From contig NZ_CALXEG010000010.1 in NCBI RefSeq assembly GCF_944387275.1, positions 1 to 64,000 on the forward strand: 64,000 nucleotides of DNA, given 5' to 3'. The notes beneath the pieces were generated by a model, which saw only the letters and a list, made by a program, of their open reading frames with translations, had not been told where the DNA came from and did no database searches. Of the stretch, positions 24,507-33,595 are shown in pieces. The position numbers and the translations under genes are program-made. Position 1 is the stretch's first letter. Every line of letters begins with the position of its first letter. The DNA comes from an uncultured Pseudoflavonifractor sp. (GTDB lineage Bacteria; Bacillota; Clostridia; Oscillospirales; Oscillospiraceae).

Positions 24507-25661
24507 ATGAAGCAAGGAAAAAAGTCCGGTTCCATCTGGAAGAACAAAGGCTTTCAATCTCTGGCGGCCTCGCTGCTGTGCATCCTGATCGGACTGCTGG
24601 TGGGCTATATCGTCCTGCTCATCATCAATCCCGCCGGCGCGACGGAAGCCATCAAGACCATTGTGGAGAACTTCCTCTACTATCCCAGCGCCGCAGCCCA
24701 GCTGAAGTACCTGGGCAACACCCTGGTCAAGACCGTGCCCCTCATCATGTGCTCCCTGTCCATCCTGTTCGCCTATAAGGTGGGCCTGTTCAACATCGGC
24801 GCCGCCGGACAGTACGTGGTGGGCGCGGGCGCCAGCCTCTACTGCGCCCTGGCCCTGAATATGCCCTGGTATGTGTGCATCATCGCCGCCATCCTGGCCG
24901 GCTGCATCCTGGGCGGCATCTCCGGCGCCCTGAAGGCCTACTGCAACGTCAACGAGGTCATCTCCTGCATCATGCTCAACTGGATCAGCCTCTACGCGGT
25001 CAACATGCTGCTGGGCAACGTGAAGGAGACCGCCAGCCCCTACACCCTGACCCTGGCCAGCACCAACAAGAGCGCCATCCTGCCCAGCCTGGGCCTGGGC
25101 AAGTTCTTCAGCAACAACCAGTACGTGACCATCGCCATCCCCCTGGTGGTGATCATCTCCATCGTGGTGTGGGTGGTGCTGGAGAAGACCAAGTTCGGCT
25201 ATGAGCTGAAGGCCACCGGCTTCAACAAGTTCGCCGCCAAGTACTGCGGCATGAAGGAGAAGCAGAACATCATCCTCACCATGGTCATCGCCGGCGGTCT
25301 GGCCGCCATGGGCGCGGGCATGTTCTATCTCACCGGCTTCGAGCAGTGGCAGACCACCGCCTCCTCTGTGCCCGCCATGGGCTTCAACGGCATCGCCGCC
25401 GCCTTCCTGGGCGGCCTGAACCCCATCGGCGCCATCTTCTCCTCCTACTTCATCCAGCACATCACCAACGGCGGCGCCTACGTGGACAAGACCATGTACT
25501 CCGCCCAGATCGCCGACTTTATCTCCGCCCTCATCATCTACCTGTGCGGCTTCGTGCTGTTCTTCAAGAGCTTCATGGACCGCCGGGCCGACCGCAAGGC
25601 GGAGGCCAAGGCCCTGGCGGCTGCCAAGGCCGCCGAGAACGGGGAAGGAGGGGACAAGTAA
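24507..25661 (+). CDS. ABC transporter permease (BMP/nucleoside type), subunit 1
   Basis: A 384-residue inner-membrane channel subunit of the branched-chain/RbsC-like permease class. Around eight to ten hydrophobic helices occur, starting at residues 17-40, with the family segments KVGLFNIGAAGQYVVGAG (about 90), NVNEVISCIMLNWIS (about 148) and MGFNGIAAAFLGGLNPIGA (about 290), which includes the cytoplasmic coupling helix. The tail (350-384) is charged and Ala/Lys-rich. It lies 3 nt after the ATPase gene and stops directly before the second permease ATG. Together they form a nucleoside-type importer. Confidence 0.93.
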   Translation: MKQGKKSGSIWKNKGFQSLAASLLCILIGLLVGYIVLLIINPAGATEAIKTIVENFLYYPSAAAQLKYLGNTLVKTVPLIMCSLSILFAYKVGLFNIGAAGQYVVGAGASLYCALALNMPWYVCIIAAILAGCILGGISGALKAYCNVNEVISCIMLNWISLYAVNMLLGNVKETASPYTLTLASTNKSAILPSLGLGKFFSNNQYVTIAIPLVVIISIVVWVVLEKTKFGYELKATGFNKFAAKYCGMKEKQNIILTMVIAGGLAAMGAGMFYLTGFEQWQTTASSVPAMGFNGIAAAFLGGLNPIGAIFSSYFIQHITNGGAYVDKTMYSAQIADFISALIIYLCGFVLFFKSFMDRRADRKAEAKALAAAKAAENGEGGDK

Positions 25662-26603
25662 ATGGTACTGCTCATTCAGTATACGCTGATTTTTGCCTCC
25701 GTCCTGATCCTGGTGGCGCTGGGCGGCTGCTTCTCGGAGCACTCCGGCATCATCAACATCGGCCTGGAGGGCATTATGGTCATGGGCGCCCTGGGCGGCG
25801 CGCTGATGATGAAGTTCCTGCCTGCCGGCACTCCCGCGCCGGCGGTCATCCTGGCGGTGGTCGTGGCCGCCATGGCCCTGGGCCTGGTGTACTCCCTGCT
25901 GCTGGCCGTGGCCGCCATCAACTTCAAGGCGGACCAGACCCTGGTGGGTACCGCCATGAACCTGCTGGGCACCGCCGCCGCCACCGTGTTCGTCAAGGCC
26001 ATGAACACCTCGGAGAACGTGAACAACGTCTCCTCCACCATCCAGTATATCGAGCCCAAGAAGGCCTTTATCGTCAACATCGCCGGCTTTGAGTTCAACT
26101 GGTTCATGCTCCTGGCCGTCATCGCCCTGGTGCTGGCCTATGTGACGCTGTACAAGACCCGCTTCGGCCTGCGGCTGTGCGCCTGCGGCGAGCACCCCCA
26201 GGCGGCCGACTCCGTGGGCATCAATGTGTACAAGATGCGCTATGCCGGCGTGCTCATCTCCGGCGTGCTGGGCGGTCTGGGCGGTATCGTCTATATCACC
26301 GCCGGCGTCAGCGAGTGGAAGTTTGAGAACGGCGTGGCCGGCTTCGGCTTCCTGGCCCTGGCCGTCATGATCTTCGGTCAGTGGAAGCCCACCCGCATCG
26401 CCCTGGCCGCCCTGGTGTTCGGCCTGTTCCGGGCCCTGGGCAACGTGTACACCGGCTTCGACTTCCTGGCTGCCCTCAACCTGCCCAGCAGCGTGTACAA
26501 CATGCTGCCCTATATCATCTCCCTGATCATCCTGGCCTTCACCTCCGGCAAGTCCCGGGCGCCCAAGGCCGAGGGTATCCCCTACGACAAGGGACAGCGC
26601 TGA
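25662..26603 (+). CDS. ABC transporter permease (BMP/nucleoside type), subunit 2
   Basis: A 313-residue membrane protein, partner of the preceding permease. Helices begin at about residue 4; HSGIINIGLEGIMVMGALGG is the conserved early segment, and GVAGFGFLALAVMIFGQWKPTRIAL the later one that holds the coupling region. The C-terminus is short and charged. Its ATG follows the previous stop without a gap, indicating translational coupling. The order BMP protein, ATPase, permease, permease is the standard arrangement for bacterial nucleoside importers of this type. Confidence 0.93.
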   Translation: MVLLIQYTLIFASVLILVALGGCFSEHSGIINIGLEGIMVMGALGGALMMKFLPAGTPAPAVILAVVVAAMALGLVYSLLLAVAAINFKADQTLVGTAMNLLGTAAATVFVKAMNTSENVNNVSSTIQYIEPKKAFIVNIAGFEFNWFMLLAVIALVLAYVTLYKTRFGLRLCACGEHPQAADSVGINVYKMRYAGVLISGVLGGLGGIVYITAGVSEWKFENGVAGFGFLALAVMIFGQWKPTRIALAALVFGLFRALGNVYTGFDFLAALNLPSSVYNMLPYIISLIILAFTSGKSRAPKAEGIPYDKGQR

Positions 26604-26627
26604 CCCCTGTCACAAGCTGATTCCAAG

Positions 26628-26657
26628 CGGACCGCCGCCCATCCGGGCGGCGGTCCG
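26628..26657 (+). terminator. Terminator of the nucleoside importer genes
   Basis: 13-nt arms CGGACCGCCGCCC / GGGCGGCGGTCCG with a 4-nt loop and a short T stretch. Confidence 0.75.
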
Positions 26658-26762
26658 TTTGTCATTTCTGCCGAAAACAGACCCGCCGGGCGGCATTTTC
26701 GAGAGAAAACAGGGTCTAGCGCCGAAAAAACAGGGGAGGGGAAGAAATTTGCCTGCGAAAGG

Positions 26763-26791
26763 TTGACATCTGCATGTGATGCGCATACAAT
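26763..26791 (+). promoter_or_regulatory. Strong promoter of the exporter operon
   Basis: Consensus TTGACA (26763-26768), 17-bp spacer, TACAAT (26786-26791). The spacer holds GCATGTGATGC and the start region holds ATTG-n8-ACAAT, possible sites for the MarR protein encoded at the operon's end. Confidence 0.8.
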
Positions 26792-26838
26792 AATTGCACG
26801 CACAACAATAAGAACTGCAACTGAGGAGGCGACGGCAC

Positions 26839-28575
26839 GTGCTTCTGCGGATTTTTTCCTACCTGAAGCCCTACCGGAAATACACCATACTGGCGGTGCT
26901 CTGCATCGCGGTGGAGGCGGTCTTTGAGCTGATCATCCCCTTCCTGATGGCGGACATCGTGGATGTGGGCGTCAAGAACGGGGACACCACGTACATTTTC
27001 ACCCGGGGCGCCATGATGGCCGTGTGCGCCCTGCTGGCTCTGCTGTTCGGCGCGGGCAGCGCCCGCTTTGCCGCCGTGTGCGGCCAGGGTCTGGGCGCAG
27101 AGCTGCGGAAGGAGGAGTACCGCAAGATCCAGGCCTTCTCCTTTGCCAACACCGACCGGTTCCAGACGGCCTCCCTGGTCACCCGGCTCACCAGCGACGT
27201 GACCGCCGTGCAGAACGCCCTGGCCACCGGCCTGCGACCCGCCGTCCGCTCCCCCATCATGATGGTCATGGCCCTGGGCCTGTCCTTCCGCATGAGCCCC
27301 AGGCTGGCGGTGGTGTTCCTGGTGGCGGCGCCCCTGCTGGGCATCCTGCTGTGGCAGATCGTCAGCCGGGTGCGGCCCATGTACGGCAAAATGCAGGCTG
27401 CCATGGACCAGGTCAACCGGATCATCCAGGAGAATCTGACCGCCATCCGGGTGGTGAAGGCCTGCGTCCGGGGGGAGTACGAGGTGGAGAAGTTCGAGGA
27501 GGTCAACAAGAACCTGCGGGACACCTCCGAGCGGGCCTTCCGGCTGGCGGCCCTGAACATGCCCGCCATGCAGCTGATCATGTACAGCACCATCCTAGCC
27601 ATCCTGTGGTTCGGCGGACGGCTGACCATGGTGGGCGGCATGGAGGTGGGCGACCTGACCGGCTTCCTCAGCTACGTGCTCCAGGTGCTCAACTCCCTGA
27701 TGATGTTCTCCGCCGTGTTCCTCATGCTCACCCGGTCCCTGGCCTCCTGCCGCCGGATCCTGGAGGTCATGGACGAGAAGATCGACATCACCGAGATCCC
27801 CGGCGTCACCGACCCGGACGCCAAGGTGGAGCGGGGCGAGATCGTGTTTGACGACGTGTCCTTCCGCTACCGGGCGGGAGCGGGGGAGAACGTGCTGGAC
27901 CACGTGTCCTTCCGCATCGAGGCGGGGCAGACCGTGGGCATCCTGGGCCAGACCGGCTCGGCCAAGTCCACCCTGGTCCAGCTCATCCCCCGGCTGTACG
28001 ACGTCACCGGTGGCGCGGTGTATGTGGACGGCCGGAACGTGAAGGAGTACCCCCTGGAGCACCTGCGGGACGCCATCGCCATGGTGCTCCAGAAGAACAC
28101 CCTCTTCTCTGGCACGGTGAAGGACAACCTCCGCTGGGGCAACGAACACGCCACCGACGAGGAGATCGACCAGGCCTGCCATATCGCCTGCGTGGACGAG
28201 TTCATCGACCGGCTCCAGAACGGATACGACACCGAGCTGGGCCAGGGGGGCGTCAACGTGTCGGGCGGCCAGAAGCAGCGGCTGTGCATCGCCCGGGCCA
28301 TCCTGAAAAAGCCCAGGGTGCTCATCCTGGACGATTCCACCTCCGCCGTGGACACGGCCACCGAGGCCAAGATCCGCCAGGGCCTGGCCCAGGGCCTGCC
28401 CGGCACCACCAAGATCATCATCGCCCAGCGGGTGACCTCCGTCCAGGAGGCGGACCAGATCCTCATCCTGGAGGACGGAAAGATCAGCGCCGTGGGCAAC
28501 CATGAGAGCCTGATGGCCTCCAACCCCTTCTACCAGGGGCTCTATCAGTCTCAGCAGAAAGGAGCGCTGGAATAA
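26839..28575 (+). CDS. ABC exporter half-transporter (ATPase fused to permease), first of a pair
   Basis: A 578-residue exporter subunit: six-helix membrane domain (about 1-310) followed by an ATPase domain (about 340-578). Walker A is GQTGSAKST, where Ser replaces the usual Gly before Ala; the signature is VSGGQKQRLCIARAI and Walker B LILDDSTSAVD. The residue after Walker B aspartate is Asp rather than the catalytic Glu, so this site is probably the weak one of a heterodimer with the next gene. GAGGAGG precedes the GTG at 26839. Substrate unknown; such pairs with a MarR gene often export drugs or peptides. Confidence 0.93.
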   Translation: MLLRIFSYLKPYRKYTILAVLCIAVEAVFELIIPFLMADIVDVGVKNGDTTYIFTRGAMMAVCALLALLFGAGSARFAAVCGQGLGAELRKEEYRKIQAFSFANTDRFQTASLVTRLTSDVTAVQNALATGLRPAVRSPIMMVMALGLSFRMSPRLAVVFLVAAPLLGILLWQIVSRVRPMYGKMQAAMDQVNRIIQENLTAIRVVKACVRGEYEVEKFEEVNKNLRDTSERAFRLAALNMPAMQLIMYSTILAILWFGGRLTMVGGMEVGDLTGFLSYVLQVLNSLMMFSAVFLMLTRSLASCRRILEVMDEKIDITEIPGVTDPDAKVERGEIVFDDVSFRYRAGAGENVLDHVSFRIEAGQTVGILGQTGSAKSTLVQLIPRLYDVTGGAVYVDGRNVKEYPLEHLRDAIAMVLQKNTLFSGTVKDNLRWGNEHATDEEIDQACHIACVDEFIDRLQNGYDTELGQGGVNVSGGQKQRLCIARAILKKPRVLILDDSTSAVDTATEAKIRQGLAQGLPGTTKIIIAQRVTSVQEADQILILEDGKISAVGNHESLMASNPFYQGLYQSQQKGALE

Positions 28576-30428
28576 TGGCTGCAATGGTAAGAGGCCGGGG
28601 GCCCAAGGACACCAAAAAGACCATACTCCAGCTCATGCGCTATCTGGGGCGGCACAAGCTGGCTCTGGTGGCCGTGGCCGTGATGGTGTTTATCGGCAGC
28701 GGCGCCAACATCTTCGGCACCTATCTGCTCAAGCCGGTCATCAACCAGTACGTGCTGCCCGGGGATGTGCGCGGCCTGATGGTGATGCTGCTGCTCATGG
28801 GCCTGATGTACCTGTCGGGGGCCGCCGCCACCTGGGGCTACAACCAGCTCATGGCCCACACCGCCCAGCAGGTGGTGGCGGAGATCCGCTCCGACCTGTT
28901 CGCCCACGTCCAGACCCTGCCCCTGCGGTATTTTGACACCCACACCCACGGCGAGCTCATGAGCCGCTTCACCAACGACGTGGACACCCTCACCAACATG
29001 CTCAACAACTCCTTCGCCATGCTCATCCAGAGCGCCATCATGGTGGTGGGCACCATCAGCATGCTGCTGGTGCTCAACTTCCGGCTGTCCCTCATCGTGG
29101 TGGCCTTTCTGGCGGCCATGGCCCTGTTCATCCGGTGGAACGGCAAGCGCAGCCGCCGGTACTACAACGAGCAGCAGGCCCGGCTGGGCGACCTGAACGG
29201 CTTCATCGAGGAGATGGTGTCCGGCCAGAAGGTGGAGAAGGTGTTCAACCACGAGCCCCAGGACTTTGAGATCTTCTGCCGCAAGAACGAGGACCTGCGG
29301 AAGGCGGCCACCAAGGCCGTCAACTACGCGGGCATGACCGTGCCCACGGTGGTGAGCCTGTCCTACTTCAACTACGCCGTGTCCGCCTGTGTGGGCGGCA
29401 TGTTCGTGCTCTCCGGCCTGATGGACCTGGGCAGCCTGTCGGCCTACCTGGTGTACGTCCGGCAGAGCGCCATGCCCATGAACCAGTTCACCCAGCAGGT
29501 CAACTTCATCATGGCCGCCCTGTCCGGCGCGGAGCGGATCTTTGAGATGATGGAGGAGCAGCCTGAGCCGGACGAGGGCAAGGTGACCCTATGCCGGGCC
29601 CGGGAGAACGCCGACGGCACCCTCACCGAGGACCCCGCCGGCATCTACGCCTGGCGGGTGCCTCAGGCCGACGGTACGGTCAGGCTGGTGCCTCTGCGGG
29701 GGGACGTGCGCTTCCACAACGTGGTCTTCGGGTACAATAGCAAAAAGACCATCCTCCACAGCATCGACCTGTTTGCCAAGCCGGGGCAGAAGATCGCCTT
29801 CGTGGGCTCCACCGGCGCGGGCAAGACCACCATCATCAACCTCATCAACCGGTTCTACGAGCTCAACGAGGGCGCCATCACCTACGACGGCATCGACCTG
29901 CGGGACATCCGCAAGGACGATCTGCGCCGGTCCATGGCCATGGTCATCCAGGACGCCCACCTCTTCACCGGCACCATCCTGGAGAACATCCGGTACGGCA
30001 GGCTGGACGCCACCGACGAGGAGGTGAAGGAGGCGGCCAGGCTGGCCAACGCCGACTCCTTCATCCGCCGCCTGCCCGACGGGTACGACACCATGCTCAC
30101 CTCGGACGGCGCCAACCTGTCCCAGGGCCAGCGGCAGCTGCTCACCATCGCCCGGGCCGCCGTGGCCCAGCCGCCGGTGCTGGTGCTGGACGAGGCCACC
30201 AGCTCGGTGGACACCCGCACCGAGCAGCTCATCGAGCAGGGCATGGACCACCTCATGGAGGGCCGCACCGTGTTCGTCATCGCCCACCGGCTCTCCACCG
30301 TCCGCAACGCCCAGGCCATCCTGGTGCTGGAGCAGGGGCGGATCATCGAACGGGGCAGCCACGAGGAGCTGCTGGCCCAGAAGGGCCGGTACTACCAGCT
30401 CTACACCGGCCAGTTCGAGCTGGAGTGA
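28575..30428 (+). CDS. ABC exporter half-transporter, second of the pair
   Basis: A 617-residue half-transporter: membrane domain (about 15-325), then an insertion (about 335-385) before the ATPase domain. Walker A is GSTGAGKTT, signature LSQGQRQLLTIARAA, and Walker B LVLDEATSSVD with the catalytic Glu present. With the preceding subunit, which has Asp at that position, it should form an asymmetric heterodimer with one full catalytic site. The ATG at 28575 shares its A with the stop of the previous gene; an in-frame ATG at 28584 is an alternative. MarR gene follows after 13 nt. Confidence 0.93.
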   Translation: MAAMVRGRGPKDTKKTILQLMRYLGRHKLALVAVAVMVFIGSGANIFGTYLLKPVINQYVLPGDVRGLMVMLLLMGLMYLSGAAATWGYNQLMAHTAQQVVAEIRSDLFAHVQTLPLRYFDTHTHGELMSRFTNDVDTLTNMLNNSFAMLIQSAIMVVGTISMLLVLNFRLSLIVVAFLAAMALFIRWNGKRSRRYYNEQQARLGDLNGFIEEMVSGQKVEKVFNHEPQDFEIFCRKNEDLRKAATKAVNYAGMTVPTVVSLSYFNYAVSACVGGMFVLSGLMDLGSLSAYLVYVRQSAMPMNQFTQQVNFIMAALSGAERIFEMMEEQPEPDEGKVTLCRARENADGTLTEDPAGIYAWRVPQADGTVRLVPLRGDVRFHNVVFGYNSKKTILHSIDLFAKPGQKIAFVGSTGAGKTTIINLINRFYELNEGAITYDGIDLRDIRKDDLRRSMAMVIQDAHLFTGTILENIRYGRLDATDEEVKEAARLANADSFIRRLPDGYDTMLTSDGANLSQGQRQLLTIARAAVAQPPVLVLDEATSSVDTRTEQLIEQGMDHLMEGRTVFVIAHRLSTVRNAQAILVLEQGRIIERGSHEELLAQKGRYYQLYTGQFELE

Positions 30429-30441
30429 GGAGGGGAGCGCC

Positions 30442-30897
30442 GTGAAAAAGCGTGAACTGCGGTCAATGCTGTTCCAGCTGGAGCTGAGCCGCCGGAGGCT
30501 GCTCCAGCCCTGGTTCTCCGGCCTGGGGCTCACCCTGGGCCAGGGGCAGCCCCGGATTCTCGCCCGCCTCCTCCAGGGGGACGGCCTGACCCAGCGGGAG
30601 CTGGCCGACGCCTGTGTGCTGGACGCCGCCACCCTCTCCCGGGCCCTGGACCGGATGGAGGAGACGGGACTCATCCGCCGGGTGGAGAACCCGGGCAGCC
30701 GCCGGTCCTACCTGGTCCGGCTCACCGACGCCGGGCGAGAGAAGGCCGCCCAGGTCCAGCAGGGGTTTGACCGGGTGGACGAGGTGCTCTGCCGGGGGTT
30801 TTCCCAGGCGGAGCTGGACCGGCTCCAGGAGGACCTGGAGCGCCTGCGGGCCAACCTGGACGGGTGCGAGGGCCTGTTCGGGGGAAAATCCACCTGA
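30442..30897 (+). CDS. MarR-family transcriptional regulator
   Basis: A 151-residue winged-helix dimeric regulator. The DNA-binding region is LTQRELADACVLDAATLSRALDRMEETGLIRRVENPGSRRSYLVRLTDAG (about residues 48-100), a classic MarR helix-turn-helix and wing; the flanking helices form the dimer interface. Its place as last gene of the exporter operon suggests it represses that operon and is released by an exported compound. It starts at GTG 30442 with AGGAGGGGA 5 nt upstream. Confidence 0.9.
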   Translation: MKKRELRSMLFQLELSRRRLLQPWFSGLGLTLGQGQPRILARLLQGDGLTQRELADACVLDAATLSRALDRMEETGLIRRVENPGSRRSYLVRLTDAGREKAAQVQQGFDRVDEVLCRGFSQAELDRLQEDLERLRANLDGCEGLFGGKST

Positions 30898-30912
30898 CAA
30901 GTGGGAAAACAT

Positions 30913-30941
30913 TTTACAAAATGTGCAAATAGCGGTATAAT
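30913..30941 (+). promoter_or_regulatory. Promoter of the metal ABC importer operon
   Basis: TTTACA (30913-30918), 17-bp spacer, perfect TATAAT (30936-30941). Confidence 0.7.
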
Positions 30942-30945
30942 AAAG

Positions 30946-30989
30946 CCTGCCGGACTTGCGGGAAAGCGCGGTCCGGCAGGTATTTTATT
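30946..30989 (+). terminator. Hairpin with T-rich tail at the start of the metal importer transcript
   Basis: Arms CCTGCCGGAC (30946-30955) and GTCCGGCAGG (30971-30980), then TATTTTATT. It can terminate the exporter operon, but it overlaps the expected start point of the promoter at 30913-30941. Confidence 0.6.
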
Positions 30990-31002
30990 GGCGAGGTATT
31001 GT

Positions 31003-31947
31003 ATGAAGAAACTCATTCCCCTGTTCCTGAGCCTGGCGCTGCTGCTGTCCGGCTGCGGCCCTGCCGCCGCGCCGGAGGAGGACGGCACGCTGCACGTGGC
31101 GGCCATGACCTACCCCATCTATCTCTTCACCAGCCGGGTCATCGAGGGCGCCGAGGGGGTGGAGGCGGAGGCGGTCATCAACCAGCCCATGAGCTGCCTC
31201 CACGACTACACCCTGACCGTCAACGACATGAAGGCCATCCAGGGCGCCGACCTGCTCCTGCTCAACGGCGTGGGCCTGGAGGACGCCATGTCCTCTGCCA
31301 TCGAGTCCAGCGGCGTGCCCACGGTGGACTGCTCGGGGGGCGTGTCCCTCCTCCACTACGGGGAGAGCGCCGAGGAGCACGCCGCCCACGGCGGCGAGGA
31401 CGACCACGACGACCACGACCACGGCGAGTACGACCCCCACATCTGGATGGACCCGTCCCGGGCCGCCGTGATGGTGGAGAACATCGCCGCCGCCCTGTCC
31501 CAGGCCGACCCGGACAACGCCCAGCTGTACGCGGACAACGCCGCGGCCTATGCCGGCGAGCTGACCGCCCTGAAGGATGAGCTGCGGGACCGTCTCTCCG
31601 GCCTGGAGCCCAGAGAGCTCATCACCTTCCACGAGGGCTTCGGCTACTTTGCCGACGCCATGGGCCTGACCGTGGTCAAGGCCATCGAGGAGGAGGCGGG
31701 CAGCGAGGCCAGCGCCAGGGAACTGGTGGAAATTATTGATTTGATCGAGCAGTATCAGCTGCCCGCCATCTTCACCGAGGCCAACGGCTCGGACGCCACC
31801 GCCAACGCGGTGTCCCGGGAGACGGGGGTCAAGGTAGCCCAGCTGACCATGCTCATGAGCGCCGAGGCGGTGCCTGCGGACAGCGACGACCCCTACCGGG
31901 CCGGGCTGGAGCAGAATGTCAACACGATCCTGGAGGCCTATGAATGA
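31003..31947 (+). CDS. Zinc/manganese ABC transporter substrate-binding lipoprotein
   Basis: A 314-residue lipoprotein of the ZnuA/AdcA class that captures a divalent metal outside the membrane. The signal peptide ends in lipobox LLSGC (MKKLIPLFLSLALLLSGC). A His/Asp-rich loop (EEHAAHGGEDDHDDHDHGEY, about residues 123-142) precedes DPHIWMDP. This loop is characteristic of zinc-binding members, and conserved His residues also occur in FHEGFGYF. GSEASARELVEII and IFTEANGSD are further family segments. The ATG at 31003 fits the signal peptide; the frame is open further upstream but reads through the promoter. Zinc is the likely metal; manganese cannot be excluded. Confidence 0.92.
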   Translation: MKKLIPLFLSLALLLSGCGPAAAPEEDGTLHVAAMTYPIYLFTSRVIEGAEGVEAEAVINQPMSCLHDYTLTVNDMKAIQGADLLLLNGVGLEDAMSSAIESSGVPTVDCSGGVSLLHYGESAEEHAAHGGEDDHDDHDHGEYDPHIWMDPSRAAVMVENIAAALSQADPDNAQLYADNAAAYAGELTALKDELRDRLSGLEPRELITFHEGFGYFADAMGLTVVKAIEEEAGSEASARELVEIIDLIEQYQLPAIFTEANGSDATANAVSRETGVKVAQLTMLMSAEAVPADSDDPYRAGLEQNVNTILEAYE

Positions 31948-32714
31948 GAAAACCAAAGCATGAGATCCAGGGCGCCGGCTGCGCGGGCGCCTGCTGCCTC
32001 CGGGTGGAGCACCTGGGGGTGGACATGGGTGGAGCGGACATCCTCCGGGACGTCAACTTCCACCTCCACTGCGGCCAGATCGTGGCTCTGATCGGCCCCA
32101 ACGGCGCGGGCAAGAGCTCTCTGTTCAAGGCCGTGCTGGGCCAGATCCCCCACAGCGGCACCATCGAGTTCCAGAAGGCGGGGGGAAAGCACACCCGCCC
32201 CCTCATCGGCTACGTGCCCCAGTCCCCCGCCTTTGACCGGGGGGACCCGGTGAGCGTGTTCGACTTCTTCTCCGCCGCCATCTCCTCCTGGCCGGTGTTC
32301 CTGCCCGCGCCCAAGAGCCTGCGCAAGCGGGTGATCGCCTGCCTGGAGCGGGTCCACGGCGCCGACCTCATCGACAAGCGCATGGGCGCCCTGTCGGGCG
32401 GCGAGCTCCAGCGGGTGCTCATGGCCATGGCCCTGGAGCCGCTGCCCCATATCCTGATCCTGGACGAGCCCCTCTCCGGCGTGGACATCGACGGCGAGCG
32501 GCAGCTGCTGGACATGCTGGACGAGATCTGCACCCAGTACGACCTGTCCATCCTCCTGTCCACCCACGACTTCGCCACCCTGGAGGAGTACGCCGACCAG
32601 GTGATCCTCCTCAAGTCCACGGTGCTGAAGGTGGGCACGCCCGCGGAGGTTCTCTCCTCCGATGAGTTCAGAGCCGTGTTCCACCTGGACCTGAGAAAGG
32701 GGGCGGGGTCGTAA
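31944..32714 (+). CDS. Metal ABC transporter ATP-binding protein
   Basis: A 256-residue ATPase of the ZnuC/MntB type. Walker A GPNGAGKSS (about residue 53), signature LSGGELQRVLMAMAL, Walker B LILDEPLSGVD and switch STHDFATL are all intact. It overlaps the lipoprotein gene by 4 nt and the permease gene by 1 nt, so all three are translated together. The N-terminus carries about 20 extra residues (GAGCAGACCLRVEHLG), including cysteines. Confidence 0.93.
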   Translation: MRKPKHEIQGAGCAGACCLRVEHLGVDMGGADILRDVNFHLHCGQIVALIGPNGAGKSSLFKAVLGQIPHSGTIEFQKAGGKHTRPLIGYVPQSPAFDRGDPVSVFDFFSAAISSWPVFLPAPKSLRKRVIACLERVHGADLIDKRMGALSGGELQRVLMAMALEPLPHILILDEPLSGVDIDGERQLLDMLDEICTQYDLSILLSTHDFATLEEYADQVILLKSTVLKVGTPAEVLSSDEFRAVFHLDLRKGAGS

Positions 32715-33562
32715 TGGAGCTGTGGTATCAGATCGTATCCATTCTGCCCTTTGAATGGGCCGGGCCCGACGGGCTCTACTTTATGAAGAACGCCCTGCTG
32801 GCGGTGCTGGTCATCTCGCCCCTGTTCGGACTGCTGTCCACCATGGTGGTCACCAACCGGATGTCCTTCTTCTCCGACGCCCTGGGCCACTCCGCCTTTA
32901 CCGGCATGGCCATCGGCGCCATCTTCGGCTTTGTGGACCCCATGTGGTGCGCGGTGATCTTCGCCATCGCCTTCTCCCTGCTCTTCACCCTGGTGCGCCA
33001 CCGGACCCACATGGCCAGCGACACCGTCATCGGCGTCTTCTCCTCCACGGCGGTGGCCCTGGGCATCTTCCTGGCCACCCTGGGGGGCAGCAGCTTCACC
33101 AAGTTCAACAACCTGCTCATCGGCGACATCCTCAGCGTGGAGCCGGGCAAGATCGGCCTGCTGGCCCTCATCCTGCTGCTGGTGGTGGTACTGTGGCTGG
33201 CGTCCTTCAACCAGCTGATGATCTCCTCCATCCACCCCGCCCTGGCGGACAGCCGGGGCATCCGGGTGTTCTGGCAGGAGGCCCTGTTCTCCGCGGCCAT
33301 CGCCGTGGTGGTCACCGTGTCCATGACCTGGGTGGGCCTGCTGGTCATCAACTCCCTGCTGGTGCTCCCCGCCGCCGCCGCCCGGAACCTGGCCCGCAAC
33401 ATGCGGCAGTACCACCTGTTTTCCATCCTGGGGGCCATTGTGGCCGGCATCGCCGGGCTGATGACCTCCTACTACGCGGGCACCTCTGCCGGCGCGTCCA
33501 TCACGCTGTATCTGGCGGCCTTCTTCGCCGTCACCTTCCTGCTGCGGGGCCGCCGGGCCTGA
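32714..33562 (+). CDS. Metal ABC transporter permease (ABC-3 family)
   Basis: A 282-residue membrane protein with about eight helices, of the ZnuB/MntC type. Conserved stretches include FFSDALGHSAFTGMAIG (about 53-69) and LLVINSLLVLPAAAARNLARN (about 210-230), the latter near the coupling helix. The ATG overlaps the ATPase stop. A histidine-kinase gene follows after 33 nt and may be part of the same transcript, but no terminator or separate promoter is evident between them. Confidence 0.93.
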   Translation: MELWYQIVSILPFEWAGPDGLYFMKNALLAVLVISPLFGLLSTMVVTNRMSFFSDALGHSAFTGMAIGAIFGFVDPMWCAVIFAIAFSLLFTLVRHRTHMASDTVIGVFSSTAVALGIFLATLGGSSFTKFNNLLIGDILSVEPGKIGLLALILLLVVVLWLASFNQLMISSIHPALADSRGIRVFWQEALFSAAIAVVVTVSMTWVGLLVINSLLVLPAAAARNLARNMRQYHLFSILGAIVAGIAGLMTSYYAGTSAGASITLYLAAFFAVTFLLRGRRA

Positions 33563-33595
33563 CATCACCGCCGGAGACGAGAGGAGGCGGAGTCC

